Shown here: in pieces, positions 36,901 through 48,400 of the stretch
Position numbering within the stretch: position 1 is the first letter of the stretch
Layout: each line of letters begins with the position of its first letter
Assembly: GCF_024713975.1 (NCBI RefSeq)
Contig: NC_091098.1
Coordinates: 22,265,316-22,329,315 of the forward strand
Source: Paralichthys olivaceus
Taxonomy: Eukaryota > Chordata > Actinopteri > Pleuronectiformes > Paralichthyidae
Direction: 5' to 3'
DNA length: 64,000 nucleotides
Translations under genes and position numbers: made by a program
The notes under the pieces: generated by a model
What the model saw: the letters and a program-made list of their open reading frames with translations, nothing else
Database searches by the model: none
What the model was told of the DNA's origin: nothing

Positions 36901-39462
36901 ACTCCAACTACTACAACAACTACTCCAACCACCACTACCACAACTCCAACGACCACAACAATAACTCCAACTACCACAACAACAACTCCAACGACTACAA
37001 CAACCACTCCAACTACCACAACAACTACTACAACCACAACTCCAACGACAACAACAACTACTCCAACTACTACAACCACAACTCCCACAACAACTACTAC
37101 AACAACAACTACTCCAACTACTACAACCACAACTCCCACAACAACTACTACAACTACTACGACCACAACTCCAACGACTACAACAACCACTCCAACTACC
37201 ACAACTCCAACTACCACAACAACTACTCCAACTACTACGACCACAACTCCAACGACCACAACAACCACTCCAACTACCACAACTCCCACTACCACAACAA
37301 CCACTCCAACTACCACAACAACTATTCCAACTACTACGACCACATCTCTAACGACTACAACTCCCACTACCACAACAACCACCACTACCACAACAACAAC
37401 TCCAACGACTACAACAACCACTCCAACTACCACAACTCCAACGACTACAACAACCATTCCAACGACAACAACAACTACTCCAACTACTACAACCACAGCT
37501 CCCACAACAACTACTCCAACTACTACGACCACAACTCCAACGACTACAACAACCACTCCAACGACTACAACAACTACTCCAACTACTACAACCACAACTC
37601 CCACAACAACTACTCCAACTACTACGACCACAACTCCAACGACCACAACAACCACTCCAACTACCACAACAACTACTACAACTCCAACTACCACAACAAC
37701 TACTCCAACTCCAACTACCACAACAACTACTCCAACTACTACAACCACAACTTCCACAACAACTACTCCAACTACTACGACCACAACTCCAACGACTACA
37801 ACAACCACTCCAACTACCACAACAACCACTCCAACTACCACAACAACTACTCCAACTACCACAACAACCACTCCAACTACCACAACAACTACACCAACTA
37901 CTACGACCACAACTCCCACTACCACAACAACTACTCCAACTACCACAACAACCACTCCCACTACCACAACAACTACTCCAACTACTATGACCACAACTCC
38001 CACTACCACAACAACTACTCCAACTACCACAACAACCACTCCCACTACCACAACAACTACTCCAACTACCACAACAACCACTCCAACTACCACAACAACC
38101 ACTCCAACTACTACTACCACAACTCCAACGACCACAAGAACCACTCCAACGACCACAACAACCACTCCAACTACCACAACAACTACTACAACTCCAACTA
38201 CCACAACAACTATTCCAACTACTACAACCACAACTCTCACAACAACTACTCCAACTACCACAACAACCACTCCAACTACCACAACAACCACTCCAACTAC
38301 TACTACCACAACTCCAACTACCACAACAACCACTCCAACTACCACAACAACCACTCCAACTACTACGACCACAACTCCCACTACCACAACAACTACTCCA
38401 ACTACTATGACCACAACTCCCACTACCACAACAACTACTCCAACTACCACAACAACTACTCCAACTACTACTACCACAACTCCAACGACCACAACAACCA
38501 CTCCAACTACCACAACTCCCACTACCACAACCACTCCAACTACCACAACAACTACTCCAACTACTACGACCACAACAACAACTCCAACTACCACAACAAC
38601 TACTCCAACTACTACTACCACAACTCCAACGACCACAAGAACCACTCCAACGACCACAACAACCACTCCAACTACCACAACCACAACTCTCACAACAACT
38701 ACTCCAACTACTACTACCACAACTCCAACTACCACAACAACCACTCCAACTACCACAACAACCACTCCAACTACCACAACAACTCCCACTACCACAACAA
38801 CTACTCCAACTACTACGACCACAACTCCCGCTACCACAACAACTACTCCAACTACCACAACAACTACTACCACAACTCCAACGACCACAACAACCACTCC
38901 AACTACCACAACTCCCACTACCACAACAACCACTCCAACTACCACAACAACTACTCCAACTACTACGACCACAACTCCAACGACCACAACAACCACTCCA
39001 ACGACCACAACAACCACTCCAACGACCACAACAACTACTACAACTCCAACTACCACAACAACTACTCCAACTACTACGACCACAACTCCAACGACCACAA
39101 CAACCACTCCAACTACCACAACAACTACTACAACTCCAACTACCACAACAACCACTCCAACTACCACAACTCCCACTACCACAACAACTACTCCAAGTAC
39201 CACGACCACAACTCCAACAACTACAACAACTTCTCCAACTACTACAACCACAACTACCGTAACAACTATTCCAACTGCTACAACCACAACTACCACAACT
39301 CCTCCTACTATCATTAATTTTCAAGGTGCTTGTCAGGGACAGTCTGAGGGGCTTTTCGCCAATCCCTCAGACAAAACTACTTATTTCGACTGTTCAGGAC
39401 CAGCGCTTTTGAATTGTCCAGACGGTCAGACTTTCAATAACGGGAAGAAAAAATGCCAATAA
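30916..39462 (+). CDS. Copy A: catalytically dead chitinase-like protein with giant Thr/Pro mucin domain
   Basis: Predicted secreted protein of 2,172 aa. Exons: 30916-30940, 31453-31479, 31620-31824, 31913-31969, 32354-32519, 32615-32739, 32835-32958, 33045-33227, 33523-33639, 33760-33892, 34106-39462. All phases match the active chia gene exon for exon. The signal peptide is [18 protein letters not shown]. The GH18 domain follows (residues about 20-387), but its catalytic motif is DGLNLDWM (32436-32459), with the acid/base Glu replaced by Met and one Asp by Asn. GGW is GGT and MTYDFHG is LTFDFRG. Exon 11 (5.36 kb, one open frame) encodes about 1,730 residues of mostly PTTTTTT heptads. It ends in a chitin-binding-like segment with only four cysteines (GACQG...KKCQ). 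It is likely a mucin-like chi-lectin. The start is the first ATG of the signal peptide exon. Confidence 0.9.
30997..31295. mobile_element. Intact MITE in intron 1 of copy A
   Basis: About 299 bp with terminal inverted repeats: TTAAAGGTACAGTGTGTAGA on the left and the reverse complement of TTAAAGGTCCAGTGTGTAAG on the right. Copies B and C carry the empty site (ACACTTTAAGTGACAA), so TTAA or CTTTAA is the duplicated target. It has no coding capacity and would be mobilised in trans. Confidence 0.88.
34130..39310 (+). repeat. Coding 21-bp minisatellite, copy A
   Basis: About 5.2 kb built on a 21-bp unit encoding PTTTTTT, with frequent 15- and 18-bp variants ([11 protein letters not shown]) and runs of TTTTT. 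Every indel is a multiple of three. The + strand is almost free of G: the codons are ACT, ACC, ACA, CCA and CCC, with occasional ACG. The 5' 1.5 kb is more diverged (Leu, Ile, Met, Ala, Lys, Arg interruptions) than the 3' 3 kb, so the younger expansion is toward the 3' end. Confidence 0.95.
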
Positions 39463-40975
39463 GAGTTGCAAGTTATATTTGAATATTCATCCTTATCTAC
39501 TGAAGGGGTCACTGTCACAAATTAGTATAAGTACAATTTCTTATGATCATTCAGTGAAGTTCTTTCAATTGTTTGTTTTCAGCTTCACTAATTTACACAT
39601 AAAATTAAAAACACAACTTATACTTTATCTTTAACATTTAAGATGAAACTATGAATATTTACAAATGTGTTTCCATAACCAATCGAATGTCCTCTCATCC
39701 ATGTCTGTAAATATACAACATTATTTATTTTGTATTTATTAACATGTCATACTAACAACTGTACTGTGTCATTACAACTGTTGTCCTGATACTATCCTTA
39801 AATTGTAGCCGTACCTAAACCATTTGTGCATGTAAGTTTTTGTTCTTCTTTCTGTCATTTAATCTCACTTAGTTTGCTTCATTATATGGTTGCTGCATAC
39901 ACACTGTATGTTGCGTAGGTGTATCTAACCCTATTGCCTGGATATGTTCTTGTTGGTCTTTCTTTAGCCCTAAACTGACCAGATTTGTCTGGACACAGTG
40001 GTTGTGTATAAAGTATATATCTATATAGTGAGCTTAAGTGTGATACATTTTAATCAATATTACTAAATCAATAATTCAATCATGAGTTACAAATGAAAGT
40101 TTCTTTTATTTTGTTTAGTTTTGGTTGAAGTTTGAATATTGGTCGGTGGTGTTGTTTGTTATTTGTCTGTAAGAGATAAGAGGCCCAGTAACATTGAAAG
40201 AAGGCCCTTCACTCAATTCCATTAAACTCCTCCCATATCACAATCTCTCTCTCATCTCTTCTTTTTGCTTGTCATACAACAGATATATCACATGATTATT
40301 GTGGCACTTTATTTATTATCTATTCAAGTAAAGTCTTGTTTTGTGTCGGCTTAATTCTTCATTGCATGCTGAGATACTGAACTCTCAACCTTCATGTAAA
40401 GCAGAACTGGTGACAGACAGAAATTAAGTTTGGGGCGGTCCAGTAACCTTCAAACTCACAGAGCCAAGCATGTAGGAGATCCCGTGACCCATGATCAATA
40501 ATAAACCCCCTACACATTTGACAGACATTCATGATACAGTAACTACTGCCAGCAGAGTAATTCTGTGCTGAAAACCCTTAAAATTGCAGATGACAAAGGA
40601 TTAGAATTTAAATCGTTATAACTCTACTTATTGTGATTTTTGATATTGAGAAAATAATTCATAAGAGAAAGTTGAGAATAAGAGGAACAGGATTAAATAA
40701 ATAACAAAATAAGTAATGAATTAAATAATTAATTATATCAATTAATAGAAAACAGACAAAAAATTAGATTAAATATATTCTGTATGAAACATCACAGCAG
40801 AGCCTGAAGGTGCAGAACTCAGCACTAGTTACACAGTTTTGACAACACTGTGACAGTACTGTGAATTCACGTCAGATATGATATGAGAGAGCTAAGGAAT
40901 GTATCACGACACGATTAATCAGAAAAAGAGAGAAAAATAGATTTATATAGGTAGAGAGTTGGAGTTTCCTGTTAT

Positions 40976-40978
<3 letters not shown>

Positions 40979-41006
<28 letters not shown>

Positions 41007-41007
41007 C
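40979..41007. repeat. (AT)n microsatellite
   Basis: Uninterrupted AT dinucleotide run in the copy A 3' flank. Confidence 0.9.
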
Positions 41008-41679
41008 TTTACGTACTAGAAGGGTTACAGACTTTCTCATGAGTTGACATGATTTAGTTCTGTTTTTTTTTAACTTCCTTGTTTTGTTCAAAAGTACTGT
41101 TCTATGTTCTGTATCTAACTTAAACGTAGAAAAGAAAAAACAAACTAACACATTTTAATTCAATACATTAAATATACCACACCTCCTTTACACGTCTATT
41201 TTAAGGCCCTGTTGCCAAACATCATGCGTCACAGCAAAGGGAGGCAACAGTTGCCTCCACCTCCGACACACTTGTAAGTATGAAACATACTCTTAATTAT
41301 TCTCAATATATTAATACACTTTAAAAATGTTTCCTATATTTATAAGTAAGTTCATCAAGTTAGTCAGATTTTTTAGATGCATTAACAGGGAGTTACAAGC
41401 TGATATTGCACCTCACGTTCTTCAGGTTAAAGGAAATTAAAAATAATATAAAAAAATAATTGTAGATTTCTTCAGGAGACTGATGGTTATGTGTGCACAA
41501 TTTGTTGCAGATCCAACCAAAAATCTGGATCTAGTGAATTAAAATGTGGTTTCATAAGGGGACTGTTGGTCCTTTGTGAAAGTGTGAGCCAGAACCACTC
41601 TCTGCATTAGAAGATACCTTGTGCTTGCTGCCAGGTCCAGAGGGACTCTTCCAGTTTGAGACAGACGGGCTGGTTTAAG

Positions 41680-41744
41680 AGAGAGAGGGAGAGAGACTAT
41701 GCAGGTTAGAGGGAGAGAGAGAGAGAGAGTCAGTCAGAGAGAGT
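41680..41744. repeat. GA-rich simple repeat
   Basis: Interrupted (GA)n in the spacer between units A and B. Confidence 0.85.
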
Positions 41745-41816
41745 TGGCTGTGTGTGTGTGTGCATACCAGCTGCTTGGTGTGTGTTTGTGGCATTTTTTG
41801 TGTGTGTCATGAACCA

Positions 41817-41941
41817 TCTGGGGGCTTTTCTTTTGAAAATCCAGCCTATATTCAGGCTTCCTGGCGAGGTCCTGTAACCTTCTGGGGGCTTTTATTTTGA
41901 AAATCCTCTCATTTCAGGTTTCCTGGCAACATCCTGTAACT
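41817..41941. repeat. Two-copy tandem repeat of about 62 bp
   Basis: 'tctgggggcttttcttttga...cctggcgaggtcctgtaac' is followed directly by 'tctgggggcttttattttga...cctggcaacatcctgtaac'. Non-coding. Confidence 0.8.
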
Positions 41942-41947
41942 ACCTAG

Positions 41948-42030
41948 CGCAGTGGTGTCAAACTCAATCAGAGAGGGCCAAAATTAGAAACTGGGACTAC
42001 GTCGAGGGCCAAACAGGGTCAACATTTATT
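41948..42030. mobile_element. hAT-like transposon remnant
   Basis: 'gcgcagtggtgtcaaactcaa' plus 'gagggccaaaattagaaactgg' and 'gagggccaaacagggtcaac' match a very common vertebrate/fish repeat end. It is recognised by pattern and the family assignment is tentative. Confidence 0.5.
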
Positions 42031-43329
42031 AAACAGGATAGACAGGATATTGGATAAAGTGCAAAAAGAGTGTACCGCTTGACAAATGTCTTAGAAAAGT
42101 CATAGCACAAATATCCCGAAAGAGGCGTACAGTTTGATGTCCTCTTTTTTTTGCATGCATGTCAAAAATTGCGGGAGGAGTAAATTCTTCAGACAGCAAT
42201 GCATTGCCTGCTCCACAAGGCACACAACTACTGTGCAATATAAAACTCATTATCTGCACTATGCCGATGGAGGGGTGGGTGAAGTGTTTGAGTCCACAAA
42301 ACACTTTTGAAGTTTCAGGGATAAACAGCGTTGCAGTAGCTTTATTTCATTTCAGTCAGTGTTTGTTAATCATCACTTCTGCACAATTTGTGAACATGGA
42401 GGAATAACAACACTATGATAGGCAGGTGTTTCTGACCCAGTTAGGTGTGTGTGTCATCGTGTGTTTATAGAATCGTTTTTACGACATGCCTTTTGTGATG
42501 ATACTAATTATATGTAAGTTATTGTTTCTTTTGTTATCCAAGTTAACCTTAATTAAGAGTGGGTGTGTTCTTACTGGATTAGTTTTACACTGTGTAATTA
42601 AACATGCCTCAGATGATGATGATGCTGCTGTTGCTCTTCTCCACTTATTCTGGCCTTGTTCTGTTCATTTATTGTGGGTCTGTGTTTAACAATTGTTTTT
42701 TCTTTAACGTACATTGCATCATATTGTGGTGACGTGTCAAACATATGTGTTGATTTCAGGAGGTCTCTAACAACCGGGGGAGAGAACTTATCATTGTTCT
42801 GGACTGGAGTCAAAGTTAGCTTGAAAAAAAAAAGGATTTGAGACAATGACGTAAAAACGTTGCTTTGAAAGGAACGTGTTCAAACTTTATGTCACTTTAT
42901 TGGTCATCAGTGAGTTCAAGCTTGATCTTTAAAGGACTTGGACTTGTCTCAAATGAACTGAGCTCAACTGTTTTTGATTTCTTTGTTTTACCTCTGTCTC
43001 ATGTTTCTGTTTATTATGTCAGTAAGATCTTTTCATGATACTTTAGCCGCCTGAGATTTGTTGATTCTCAATCTATTTAAACTAACAGACTGACCATGTC
43101 CCCGGTTTCAGTTTGTCATTCATTTCACATTTAAATCATCACTCCTCTCATAATGATCCATTATAACTTTAGTGTCAAAATTAACTAAATAAAAAATGAT
43201 CAACATGCTGTGAAATTACTTTGTAAAAGTGTTTTCATTTTTCTGGTTCCTCAGTATAGATATCCAGTTGGAGAAGGAGAAATTCTATTACAATAAAAAA
43301 AGCAAAATTGGACTAAATGTTCCCCCATC

Positions 43330-43343
43330 ACCTGACGTCAGGT
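43330..43343. promoter_or_regulatory. Palindromic CRE-like site, copy B
   Basis: Same perfect ACCTGACGTCAGGT palindrome as in copies A and C, in the same position relative to the non-coding first exon. Confidence 0.6.
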
Positions 43344-43477
43344 AACCACACCATCTTTTGTCCACATTTGTACTAGTTTGTATAATTGCTTCGATCATTG
43401 CAACAATGCATTAATTATCCACACCCAATTTTACTACCACACCCAATGAGCTGTTTTCCCAATTTAACAGCCAGAAA

Positions 43478-43537
43478 TTCATCAGTCCTCCATCAGTCAC
43501 AGTGGAGACAGTGTATGCTTCTTTCACCATCACCTTT
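43478..43537 (+). other. Non-coding first exon, copy B (start approximate)
   Basis: Ends 'catcaccttt' before donor GTAAGTAT. Counterpart of 30060-30119. Confidence 0.5.
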
Positions 43538-44240
43538 GTAAGTATCCCTTTTGCTTTGATTTCATTGTACCACATTACTACAGATTTTACTGCTGCTGTA
43601 CTACACCTGCTCTGTAACCAACTTACACACTGAGATTGTGTGATTATGATGATTATTAATGAGCTTTATCATATTATATTGATCTCTTTTGATTGACTTT
43701 CATTCTGTTTAGCTCAGATCAAACCTGGTAGTGTAAGATAAGATACATAAAATAAAATAAAAAAGATCTGATATTTAGGCAAGAGCTTTCCTGACCATGC
43801 AGAGCTGTCATCAAGGGAGATGTTAATTTACAGTGCAGCAGTCGGTTCACGAGGCTGGAAATGTTTTTCAAGCAAAACTTCTTCTTCTACGCTTTTTAAT
43901 TCATAAAAAACATCTACACATATATGGTTAGAGTGATACTGTGTGTGTGGGTGGATCCTGAGGGAGTGCTGTGTCCTTTCCGCTCCCTAATCTTTCAATA
44001 TTTGAGCTGCATGTTACATTTTCTCTAAATTCTGACCATCTTTTTTCATAACATCAATATGTTTAAGGTTTGATTGTTTGTCGTTATATAATATGTTTTA
44101 TTCTTTGAAAATTCCAGATGCTGTTTTGTGACTAGCTGAAGCCTATTACCTGAAAAAAAGGTAGGTGAAAAGGAAATTTGTACTTTTTCTGTTTTGACTA
44201 TATATATGTAAAGGTACATACAGAAGGTTGTGTTCTACTT

Positions 44241-44826
44241 AGGGTTGGGCGATAAAAAGATAGTGATATTTATCGCAATATAACTTTTCCTCAATAGAAA
44301 TTTAAGACATGTAGATATAACGTGATAGAACTCATTGCATCCATGTTTTGACAGACAACACGAACAGCCAATGATAATGAGAATAGCCAGCGCTGCTCCA
44401 GGTCAGACGCTCATTAAAGGTCCGGTCGTCCCGTGTCAGAGTCTTTCAGAGTTTGCTTCCTCCTCACTCCTCTGACCTGCGCTCACTTTACAAATTTAAA
44501 CAATAAAGACTTAAACAATAAACACCATCACTGATTACAAGTTATTGGGACATGCACAGGACTGATGTTTACTTTGTGTTTGTTTGATCGCTCTAGAGAT
44601 TATGAGACACATATTTAAACCTCCTACACAACAGATGAGTTCTATGTGTGAGTGATCAATGGAGCAGATAGGATAAGATAAAACTTTATTGATCCAGCAG
44701 GCATGTCAGAACGAGGTAAACGAGAATAAAGAAATATAAAAAGGCAATCGATACTGAGCATGTTAATTATATACACCTTTTCATGTTGTGGTTTGTTTGA
44801 AATGTTTTAAGTAAAGTGCAGTGGTC
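44241..44826. mobile_element. B-specific insertion with transposon-like start
   Basis: After the shared 'gaaggttgtgttct' copy B continues 'acttagggttgggcgataaa...', while copy C continues with different sequence until both rejoin at 'agatttccacaggtcca'. The 'agggttgggcgata' start resembles the element end at 63803. A block 'aaaactttattgatccagca' at about 44689 resembles another common fish repeat. Probably composite. Confidence 0.55.
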
Positions 44827-44892
44827 AGATTTCCACAGGTCCACGTATAGTCACATTCTATTGCTCTATAAGTTGCACACTTAAAGCTTTAT

Positions 44893-44909
44893 ACATATAT
44901 GTATATATA

Positions 44910-44956
<47 letters not shown>
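44893..44956. repeat. (TA)n microsatellite, copy B
   Basis: Interrupted TA/TG run at the same relative position as the (TA)n of copy C at 54903-54940. Confidence 0.9.
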
Positions 44957-44959
<3 letters not shown>

Positions 44960-45412
44960 TATAATGTCAACAATGTCACTGTCAACAGCTTATTGAGAAC
45001 ATGAAGATGAGGAAGTTGTGGCAGATGGAGCACTTGGTCTGAGATTCTAGTGCAAGACTGACATCTAGTGGCAGTGGATACAGAATTCATAACCTTTAAG
45101 ATGCATGACCTATTACTGAGATGAATTAAAAAGCTTTTTCGGACTCACACCTTAACTCATCCTGGGTGTATATTAAAAAAGACACAATACTAAACAAATG
45201 AGCATAAAGGGCATATTTGACTAAAAGGCTAAAACATTGGGTTATTGGTTATACATACAGTATATATATATATATATCATGCAGGTCAGAACATGAAAAT
45301 ATTCATAAAAAATGCATTGAAAATTTACATGAATACCATGTTTTTATTTCATAATAAAAAAATATAAAATATATTTTATTCTTTCTTTCTTTTCTCTCCA
45401 TATAGTAACAAC

Positions 45413-48400
45413 ATGCGCAACATAATCCTGACAGCAGGTAAGAAACATTAACCAAGTGAAGCACTTTCTGAAATATTCCACTTGAACAGATCTTAAAAAC
45501 ACATTTTTACACTTTAAGTGACAAGAGAAAAGGTGAAACCTTTGGATTTACCTGATTTTTTTGAGGGAGTTTCTATAAAATGTTGAAAAGGTTGAAATTA
45601 TATGTTTGGATGAACTGACCAGTTCCATTTTATTGTTAACCTCTTAATGGTCCACTCTTTATCTTTGAAGGTCTCTGCCTGATCATCGCCAGCTTGGGTA
45701 AGTGGCACTTATTAATCATAACAGTTCTTCCAGCAAATAAATAAGGTTCCTAAGTCAACAATTGATGAGAGTTTGATAAAACTGCTTCTTTGAAAACCAA
45801 TTCATTCTAATTCAAACTTTTTTCATTCATGTCTCAGGCTCTTCCAGTAGGCTGGTGTGTTACTTCAACAGCTTGGCCGAAAATAGAGCTGACGCTGGGA
45901 AGTTCACGATTGCGGATATCGATCCGAACAAATGTACCCATCTGATCTACGCCTTCTCTGACATTAATGAATTCAATGAGCTGGTCCCGACTAGAAGAGG
46001 AGACATATTTCGCTATCAGTTGTTTAATGAGCTCAAAACCAGGTTAGAACTTTAGCTTGTTCACATTTTTTATATCATGTCAAACTTTTTAATTTCTTCT
46101 ACTAATTATTAAAATGTTATGCTCCCACAGAAATCCCTCACTCAAAACTCTGTTGGCAGTTGGTGGCACAACTTTTAACAATGAAAAGTAAGTTATACTT
46201 CCACAGATACATACATACATACAATAATGTCAGATTTGGTCATTTTTATCAGTCCAAAAACAAGAGTAAGCAGCACTAAAATATGTTGGTATTTGTGATG
46301 CTATGTCCATTTATGTCGTTTTTTGTGAACTGCACATCCTGCGTAATACATGGTTTAAATGAAGCAGCACATATGGTTTGTGTCAAACCACTGCGGCGAA
46401 TGCAAACTGGGAGCAATGATTTACATTAATTCAATAAGCTTTAAGTTTTTTATATGACTCCTACTTGTGTGTATGGCTTTTTAATTATTTTATTGTAGCC
46501 TAGTAAAGATGTTAATAACTCCATATTATAATGAAGTGGATATTGAGAGCACTGTGTTAAATGTTTATCAGATTCACTACCATGGTGTCAACAAAACAAA
46601 AGAGAACAGCATTCATCCAGTCTGCTGTCGCACTACTGAGAATATTTAAGTTTGATGGATTAAACCTGGACTGGATGTACCCTGTAGCAGCAGGAGGCGA
46701 CCCAAACAACAAGCAGAAATTTACACTGTTGTGCAAGGTCAGACCCTTTCCTCTGGAACTCTAAGTAATATGCCATAGGATCTGTTTTTATAGGATGTTA
46801 GACTGAACAATGTTTTTGTTGTTGTTGTGTAGGAGCTCAATGCTGCCTTTGAGAATGAAGGGAGAAGAAAAAATCGTGAACGATTAATCATCACAGCAAG
46901 TGTCTCTGCTGAGAGAGAGGTCATTGATGCCAGCTATGAAGTCAACAAGATTACCAAGTAAACCATCTTTTATTTCATAAATGTTTACATTACACCCATG
47001 ATTACATGTCAAAGCACTTTGGTCATCATGACTTCCTCTGCATTCTCACAGGGACCTGGACTTCCTTAATGTGCTGACATTTGACTTTCATGGCCCCTGT
47101 AAGAAGGTCATAAGACATCACAGTCCCTTATACAGAGGGTGCCACGATACTGGAGACACAATCTACCATAATACTGTAAATACCATGATTCATACATAGA
47201 TTGTCTGAACACCTATCTATGAACAGATGCATTCTCATCTTTATTGTTTCCTACACTTTAGGATTCTGCCATGCAACATTGGTTGGACAAGGGAGCACCT
47301 GCACAATTGCTAAATTTGGGACTAGCTGCATATGGGCGAGCTTTTTCCCTCTCCTCTGCATCCAGTGATGTTGGAGCTCCAGCCAAAGGCCCTGGTAAAG
47401 AAGGCTGCTACACTGGTGAAGAGGGATTCTGGGCCTATTATGAGGTATTACTTTATTGATATGAGCAGTGAATGTACATAATTTATATTATTAGTGTTTA
47501 TTGTACCATAAAGTTGGGATCAGACCAAGCATGAACCATCACATCATGGGGTTACAGCTACACAAGTTGAAATGTGTTTCAAATACTCACATGATAGTGT
47601 ATCACGAAAAACCTCAGTACCAAGAATCAGAAATTGAGGACAATTAAATGTGGCTGTCTGTTGGCACGTAACATAGGATACAACGTGTGTACTGTTAAAA
47701 ACAACCAAAAAATTCTGAACATATTCATCTTATTTAATTCCAGCTATTGCTTGCACTTTACTGTAAGCCAAGACAGCACTAGCACTTAGCTGCCTTACTC
47801 ACTTAGTTCTGTCTGTTGTCTAGTTACTCCAAAAGCAGGCCAATAACGTGAGGTTCAAATTCGTGTCATGTTTGGTCTGAACGCACCATAAAGGTCTGAA
47901 CTCTATTTCTTTGCATCTATATGTGTAATGTGATGCTTCTTTTCAGACTTGCCTTTACACTGAAGGGGCTACATTCCACCGGATTGCTGATCAGAAAGTT
48001 CCATATGCCATAGCAGGAAACCAGTGGGTTGGATTTGATGACAAAGACAGCATCAGTACAAAGGTAACCATCTGTTAAAATTAGTTATAACGATGCAAAC
48101 AACTCAGAACTCTGTTTAGACGTATACTATGTTTTGTTGACATGACTTCAGCTTCAGAAGTGTTTTCCTCTTCATCCTCTCAGGTCAGTTACTTAAAAGC
48201 AAAGAACTTTGGAGGAGCCTTTGTTTGGTCTCTGGACCTGGATGACTTCAGCGGAAAGTTCTGTAACCAGAGCAAAAGTCCCTTCATCAGCCACTTGAAT
48301 TCTCTCCTGCTTCAATGTAAGAAATTTGAGAAAGTGTGTGTAGTGAGGTAGAGCTTTCTATATTTGATTTAAATAATCAGTTTTACCAGATTTACTGACT

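Larger units (their letters stand above)
29143..41606 (+). repeat. Segmental duplication unit A
   Basis: Starts at 'gttaatcatcagttctg' and ends near 'gaaccactctctgca'. It is homologous to 42363-51545 (B) and, up to about 63115, to 52773 onward (C). It contains promoter block, non-coding exon, 11 coding exons and 3' flank. Intron sequences are almost identical to B and C, so the duplications are recent or kept alike by gene conversion. A is longest because of its expanded last exon and a MITE insertion, and it lacks about 85-90 bp ('atgcctcagatgatgatg...') found in B and C. Confidence 0.88.
39463..42362. other. 3' flank of copy A and spacer to unit B
   Basis: From the stop to 41606 the sequence is homologous to the flanks of B and C. 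The region 41607-42362 is a spacer. No coding exon is seen. The spacer holds GA-rich simple sequence, a two-copy tandem repeat and an old transposon-like fragment (listed separately). The 'gctgtaaagaataaacctg' polyadenylation-type sequence of copy C is missing here, so the copy A 3' end is not defined. Confidence 0.5.

Noticed and set aside
34130-39310. Possible CRISPR array
   Set aside because: Regular short repeats without unique spacers, in a spliced vertebrate gene. This is a coding minisatellite.
34533-39314. Minus-strand open frames of up to 1,593 aa (Val/Gly polymer), also 59440-60867 and others
   Set aside because: They are reverse-complement shadows of the Thr/Pro-coding minisatellite. 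The + frame joins in phase to ten conserved exons and ends in a chitin-binding domain; the minus frames have no such support.
37348-39324. Minus-strand Ser/Cys/Gly/Trp-rich frame (also 59309-60874, 61124-61564)
   Set aside because: Same cause as above, in another frame of the complement of the repeat. It resembles keratin-associated protein only by composition.
42604-42720. Short Leu/Met-rich open frame resembling a signal peptide (also 53001 in unit C)
   Set aside because: Only about 38 codons, absent from unit A, no downstream exon in phase, and it derives from a GATGATGAT/CTGCTG low-complexity stretch.
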